In this document: piece by piece, positions 36,580 to 39,869 of the stretch
Numbering within the stretch: position 1 is the stretch's first letter
How the letters are laid out: every line of letters begins with the position of its first letter
From: Lentzea aerocolonigenes
GTDB taxonomy: Bacteria > Actinomycetota > Actinomycetes > Mycobacteriales > Pseudonocardiaceae
Assembly (NCBI RefSeq): GCF_000955955.1
Contig: NZ_JYJG01000030.1
Span: 1 to 39,869 of the forward strand
Direction of reading: 5' to 3'
Length of the DNA: 39,869 bases
Translations under genes and position numbers: made by a program
Notes under the pieces: generated by a model
Database searches by the model: none
The model's input: the letters and a program-made list of their open reading frames with translations, nothing else
Told to the model about the DNA's origin: nothing

Positions 36580-38343
36580 GTGGCGACCTCACCGCAGCGG
36601 GCGATCGAGCTCGCGCTGGCCGCCATCAAGCGCTACGAGCGTCCTGACCTGGAGCAACGCCTGCACCAGGCCAGGGCCAGGCTCGCCGACGACCAGGTCC
36701 GCCTGCTGGTCGTCGGCGAGTTCAAGCAGGGCAAGAGCATGCTGGTCAACGGCCTCGTCGGGGCACCGGTCTGCCCGGTGTCCGACGACGTCGCCACCGC
36801 TGTTCCGACCGTGGTGAGGCACGCGGAGACCCCGGTCGTGACCCTGGTGCGGGCCGAAGGACGCACCGAGGTGCCGCTGGAGGAGCTGCCCAGGTTCGCG
36901 GCGGAGGAAGGCAACCCGGGCAACCGCGAACGCCTCCTGCACGTCGAGGTCGGCCTGCCGCGGCCGTTGCTGGCCGAGGGGCTGGTGCTCGTCGACACGC
37001 CCGGTGTCGGCGGGCTCAGCTCGGTGCACGGTGCCGCCACGATGGCCGCGCTGCCGTCGGCGGACGCGGTGCTGCTGGTGTCGGACTGCTCGCAGGAGTA
37101 CACGGCGCCGGAGCTCGAGTTCCTGAAGCAGGCGATGGCGGTGTGCCCGAACGTCGCGTGCGTGCTCACCAAGACCGACCTCTACCCGGAGTGGCGTTCG
37201 ATCGCGGACCGCGACCGGCAGCACCTGGCGGACGCGGGCATCAAGGCAGAGGTGTTCACCGTGTCGTCGACTTTGCGGTGGCACGCGCTGCAGACCGGCG
37301 ATCAGGAGGTCAACACCGAGTCCGGTTATCCGCCGCTGGTGACCTACCTGCGCAAGAAGGTCGTCGCCCAGGCTGATCTTCTGGCGCGGCGGTCGACGTT
37401 GCACGACGTGCTGACCGTGATCGGCCAGGTCGTCGACAGCCTGCGGGCCGAGCAGACCGCGCAGGAGAACCCGGAGTCGGTGCAGCAGCTGATCCGGGAG
37501 CTGACCGAGGCCGAGCAACGCGCGGCGGGCCTGAAGGAACGTTCGGCGCGCTGGCAGCAGACGTTGAGCGACGGCGTGGCCGACCTCAACGCCGACGTCG
37601 ACTACGACCTGCGCGACCGGATGCGCGAGATCGTCCGCGAGGCCGAGGACGCTTTGCTGGCAGGCGATCCGCAGAAGATCTGGGACCAGTTCTCGGTGTG
37701 GGCGCAGCAGGCGGTGACGTCCGCGGTGTCGGCGAACTCGGTCTGGGCCACGCAACGAGCGCGCTGGCTGGCCAAGAAGGTCGCCGAGCACTTCGACTCG
37801 GACCGCGAGCAGATGCTGCCGGCGTTGCGCGTCGGCACCTCCGACCCGTTGCGGTCGGTGCCGGAGCTCGCGGTGCGCGAGTCGGACAAGTTCGGCATCG
37901 GCAGCCGCCTGCTCACGGGTCTGCGCGGTGGCTACGGCGGCCTGCTGATGTTCGGCCTGATCGGTTCGGTGATCGGCCTGACGCTGATCAACCCGATCTC
38001 GGTCGGCGCGGCGTTGTTGCTGGGCGGCAAGGGAATCGTGGACGAGCGCAAGCGGATCACCACCAAACGCCAGAACGACTGCAAGGTGGCGTTGCGCAAG
38101 TACGTGGACGACGTGTCGTTCCACGCGGGCAAGGACTCCCGGGACATGCTGCGCGGCCTGCAACGCGATCTGCGCGACCATTTCACGACGCTGGCCGAGC
38201 AGCTGAAGCGTTCGCTGACGGAGTCCATCCAGGCGGCGCAGAAGTCCGTGAAGGCGTCGCATGGCGACCGCGACGCGCGGCTCGCCGAGATCAAGACCGA
38301 GCTGGCGGCCCTGGAACGCGTCGTGAAGCAGGTGACGGCATGA
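36580..38343 (+). CDS. Dynamin-like GTPase 1 (IniA-like)
   Basis: A 587-residue bacterial dynamin-family protein. GTPase motifs: G1 GEFKQGKS (46-53), a G2 threonine in VATAVPT, G3 DTPGVGG (139-145) and G4 TKTD (197-200). After the GTPase head come long helices (QQLIRELTEAEQRAAGLKER) forming the stalk. A hydrophobic tip of about 30 residues near 453-484 (MFGLIGSVIGLTLINPISVG, then AALLLGG) should insert into membrane, followed by a return stalk. Mycobacterial IniA uses this build to fuse or reshape membrane in response to cell-wall stress. The GTG start lies five bases after the IniB-domain gene; no strong ribosome site is seen, suggesting translational coupling. Its stop overlaps the ATG of the second GTPase (ATGA), so a hetero-pair is likely. 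Confidence 0.92.
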   Translation: MATSPQRAIELALAAIKRYERPDLEQRLHQARARLADDQVRLLVVGEFKQGKSMLVNGLVGAPVCPVSDDVATAVPTVVRHAETPVVTLVRAEGRTEVPLEELPRFAAEEGNPGNRERLLHVEVGLPRPLLAEGLVLVDTPGVGGLSSVHGAATMAALPSADAVLLVSDCSQEYTAPELEFLKQAMAVCPNVACVLTKTDLYPEWRSIADRDRQHLADAGIKAEVFTVSSTLRWHALQTGDQEVNTESGYPPLVTYLRKKVVAQADLLARRSTLHDVLTVIGQVVDSLRAEQTAQENPESVQQLIRELTEAEQRAAGLKERSARWQQTLSDGVADLNADVDYDLRDRMREIVREAEDALLAGDPQKIWDQFSVWAQQAVTSAVSANSVWATQRARWLAKKVAEHFDSDREQMLPALRVGTSDPLRSVPELAVRESDKFGIGSRLLTGLRGGYGGLLMFGLIGSVIGLTLINPISVGAALLLGGKGIVDERKRITTKRQNDCKVALRKYVDDVSFHAGKDSRDMLRGLQRDLRDHFTTLAEQLKRSLTESIQAAQKSVKASHGDRDARLAEIKTELAALERVVKQVTA

Positions 38344-39746
38344 TCACCGACGAGGTGCGGCGGGTGCTGCTGACCGCGATCGACCTGTACCCGCAGGCTT
38401 CCGAAGTCCTGCGCCGTCAGCTGGTCCGGCTCGACGAGCCGCTGCGGGTGGCGATCGCGGGCAAGGTCAAGGCGGGCAAGTCGACGCTGCTCAACGCACT
38501 GGTCGGCGAGGAGATCGCACCGACCGACGCGGGGGAGTGCACGAAGGTCGTCACCTGGTACCGCGACGGCCCCTCGCCGCGCATCGTCCAGTTCCCCCAA
38601 GGCAAGTCACTCCCGGTGGTCCGCCGTGACGGAGCGCTGGAGATCGCGCTGGACGGCCCGGCCGATCGGCTGGTGGTCGACTGGCCCTCGCAGTCGCTGC
38701 GGTCGACCACGTTGATCGACACGCCGGGCATCGCGTCGCTGACCACCGCGAACTCGTTGCGCACCACCCACTTCCTGTCGCCGGAGGACTCTCCCAGCGA
38801 GGCGGACGCGGTCATCTACCTGATGCGGCACCTGCACTCGGCCGACGCGAACTTCCTGGAGTCGTTCCGCGACCAGGGTGTCGCGCGGGCCACGGCGATC
38901 AACACGGTCGCGGTGATCTCGCGCGCCGACGAGATCGGTGGTGGCCGGGTGGACGCGATGATCTCGGCGCGCGGAATCGCCGGCCGCTACCGGGCGGACT
39001 CGTCGTTGCAGGGCCTGTGTCAGAACGTCGTGGCGGTCGCCGGTCTGCTCGCGTTCGCGGGGCGTTCGTTGCGGCAGAACGACTTCATGGCGCTGACAGC
39101 ACTGGCCGCGTTACCGCGTGAAGAGCTGGAGTCGTCGCTGCTGTCCGCCGACCGGTTCGTGGACGGCTCGGTGGAACGGCGCGCGCTCTTGAACCGCTTC
39201 GGTGTCTTCGGCATCCGGCTGGCGGTGACGTTGATCAGGCAGGGCGTGACCGAACCGTCGGCGCTGGCCGCGGAACTGGTGGCGCGCAGTGGTTTGCTGG
39301 AACTGCAGAAGGTGCTGCACACCCAGTTCGGCGAACGCCGCCACCTGCTCAAGGCGCGCTCGGCGTTGCTGGCGCTGGACGGCGTGCTCCGCGCGGCCGG
39401 CGACTCGCGGCTGACCGGCGCGGTCGAGCGGATCCTGGCGGGCACGCACGAGTTCACCGAACTGCGGCTGCTGAGCGCGTTGCGGTCGGGCGCGGTGAAG
39501 GTGCCCGACGCGGAGCTGGCCTCGCGGCTGCTGGGCGACGAGGGCGCACATCCGCTGGTGCGCCTGGGTTTGCCGCGCGGCTCCGGCCCCGGTGAGGTGG
39601 GTCAGGCCGCGTTCGCCGCGCTGCAACGGTGGCAGCGGCATGCCGAGAACCCGATGCTCACCAGGCGTTCGGCCGACGCGTGCCGCGTGCTGGTCCGCAC
39701 CTGCGAGGGCCTGCTGACGCGCGAAGGGGCGCGTCCACCGAGGTGA
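38340..39746 (+). CDS. Dynamin-like GTPase 2 (IniC-like)
   Basis: A 468-residue GTPase close to IniC in length. G1 is GKVKAGKS (41-48), the G2 threonine is T68 in ECTKVVTWY, G3 is DTPGIAS (127-133), and G4 is the variant SRADE (194-198). The helical part that follows (LELQKVLHTQFGERRHLLK, LLALDGVLRAAGDSRLTGAV) lacks a clear membrane-inserting segment, so it probably pairs with the IniA-like partner rather than acting alone. A longer in-frame reading back to 37698 is only the shadow of the preceding gene. The transcript ends in a hairpin that overlaps the last codons. Confidence 0.92.
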   Translation: MITDEVRRVLLTAIDLYPQASEVLRRQLVRLDEPLRVAIAGKVKAGKSTLLNALVGEEIAPTDAGECTKVVTWYRDGPSPRIVQFPQGKSLPVVRRDGALEIALDGPADRLVVDWPSQSLRSTTLIDTPGIASLTTANSLRTTHFLSPEDSPSEADAVIYLMRHLHSADANFLESFRDQGVARATAINTVAVISRADEIGGGRVDAMISARGIAGRYRADSSLQGLCQNVVAVAGLLAFAGRSLRQNDFMALTALAALPREELESSLLSADRFVDGSVERRALLNRFGVFGIRLAVTLIRQGVTEPSALAAELVARSGLLELQKVLHTQFGERRHLLKARSALLALDGVLRAAGDSRLTGAVERILAGTHEFTELRLLSALRSGAVKVPDAELASRLLGDEGAHPLVRLGLPRGSGPGEVGQAAFAALQRWQRHAENPMLTRRSADACRVLVRTCEGLLTREGARPPR

Positions 39747-39763
39747 ACGCGCCCTTCTGTTTT
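39723..39763 (+). terminator. Terminator overlapping the 3' end of the IniC-like gene
   Basis: GAAGGGGCGCGT pairs with ACGCGCCCTTC (one bulged G) around a 12-base loop and is followed by TGTTTTC. The stop codon lies in the loop/right-arm region. It may also serve the converging partial gene. Confidence 0.8.
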
Positions 39764-39767
39764 CAAC

Positions 39768-39869
39768 TCAGACGGGTCGGTGGCTGCTGTTGCCCAGCCG
39801 CCAGGCCGGCTCGTAGAGACCACCGCTGTCGAACAGGATGTGGAACGACCCGTCCGCGGGGTTGTAGAC
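39768..39869 (-). CDS. 3' end of an unidentified gene (partial)
   Basis: On the minus strand an open frame enters from the right edge and ends at TGA (39770-39768). The visible 33 residues include YNPADGSFHILFDSGGLYEP followed by AWRLGNSSHRPV. The sequence is protein-like with high third-position GC and converges on the Ini operon with a terminator between them. The family is not recognisable from so short a piece. Confidence 0.55.
   Translation of the reverse strand, partial: VYNPADGSFHILFDSGGLYEPAWRLGNSSHRPV

Overview
High-GC actinobacterial DNA with frequent GTG starts, tight start/stop overlaps and an IniB/IniA/IniC-type locus. The gene content (TioE-like double MerR regulator, a small discrete-NRPS cluster, a GH31/CBM enzyme) suggests a Pseudonocardiaceae member such as Lentzea, Saccharothrix or Actinosynnema. 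This is inferred from family recognition, not from a marker gene. No rRNA, tRNA, insertion sequence or CRISPR array was seen.

Region 1 (1-16.5 kb) looks like a compact, probably undescribed specialised-metabolite cluster. It holds an amidohydrolase, a divergent tryptophan synthase pair (trpB-trpA), an acyl-CoA-dehydrogenase-like flavoprotein, a free-standing carrier protein and a free-standing condensation protein. On the opposite strand are a free-standing adenylation enzyme and a second flavoprotein. Then come a hydroxyethylphosphonate-dioxygenase-like double-cupin enzyme, a LovD/esterase-type serine hydrolase, a chorismate-binding enzyme, a gamma-family PLP enzyme, a dTMP-kinase-like P-loop kinase, a methyltransferase-fold protein and a regulator with two MerR domains. 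All NRPS parts are separate polypeptides. The dioxygenase keeps the iron and phosphonate-contact residues of HEPD, yet no phosphonate-forming gene (PEP mutase) is in view. The left edge may cut the cluster.

Region 2 (16.5-23.7 kb) is a five-gene, mostly translationally coupled operon: SWIM-type zinc protein, partner protein, VWA/MIDAS protein, MoxR-type AAA+ ATPase and a DUF5682-type protein, similar in composition to E. coli yehLMPQ. A promoter matching the actinobacterial RecA-independent DNA-damage motif (TTGTCRGTG-N8-TAnnnT, PafBC-dependent) lies directly upstream.

Region 3 (23.7-31.9 kb) is a sugar-catabolic regulon: a secreted GH31 glycosidase with a discoidin domain, and an opposing operon of ROK kinase, class II (tagatose-bisphosphate type) aldolase, PfkB kinase and DeoR regulator. 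Next to it is a D-2-hydroxyacid-dehydrogenase-like protein lacking the catalytic histidine. A 16-bp motif resembling TTGCGCAATCATGCAA sits just after the -10 box of all three promoters, which ties them into one regulon, perhaps for N-acetylgalactosamine.

Region 4 (31.9-39.9 kb) is an expanded Ini locus. A divergent operon encodes a membrane-anchored Hsp70-like ATPase, a small membrane protein and a LuxR regulator. It faces a Gly/Asp-rich protein, an IniB-domain protein and two dynamin-like GTPases. It ends with a terminator and the 3' end of an unidentified gene.
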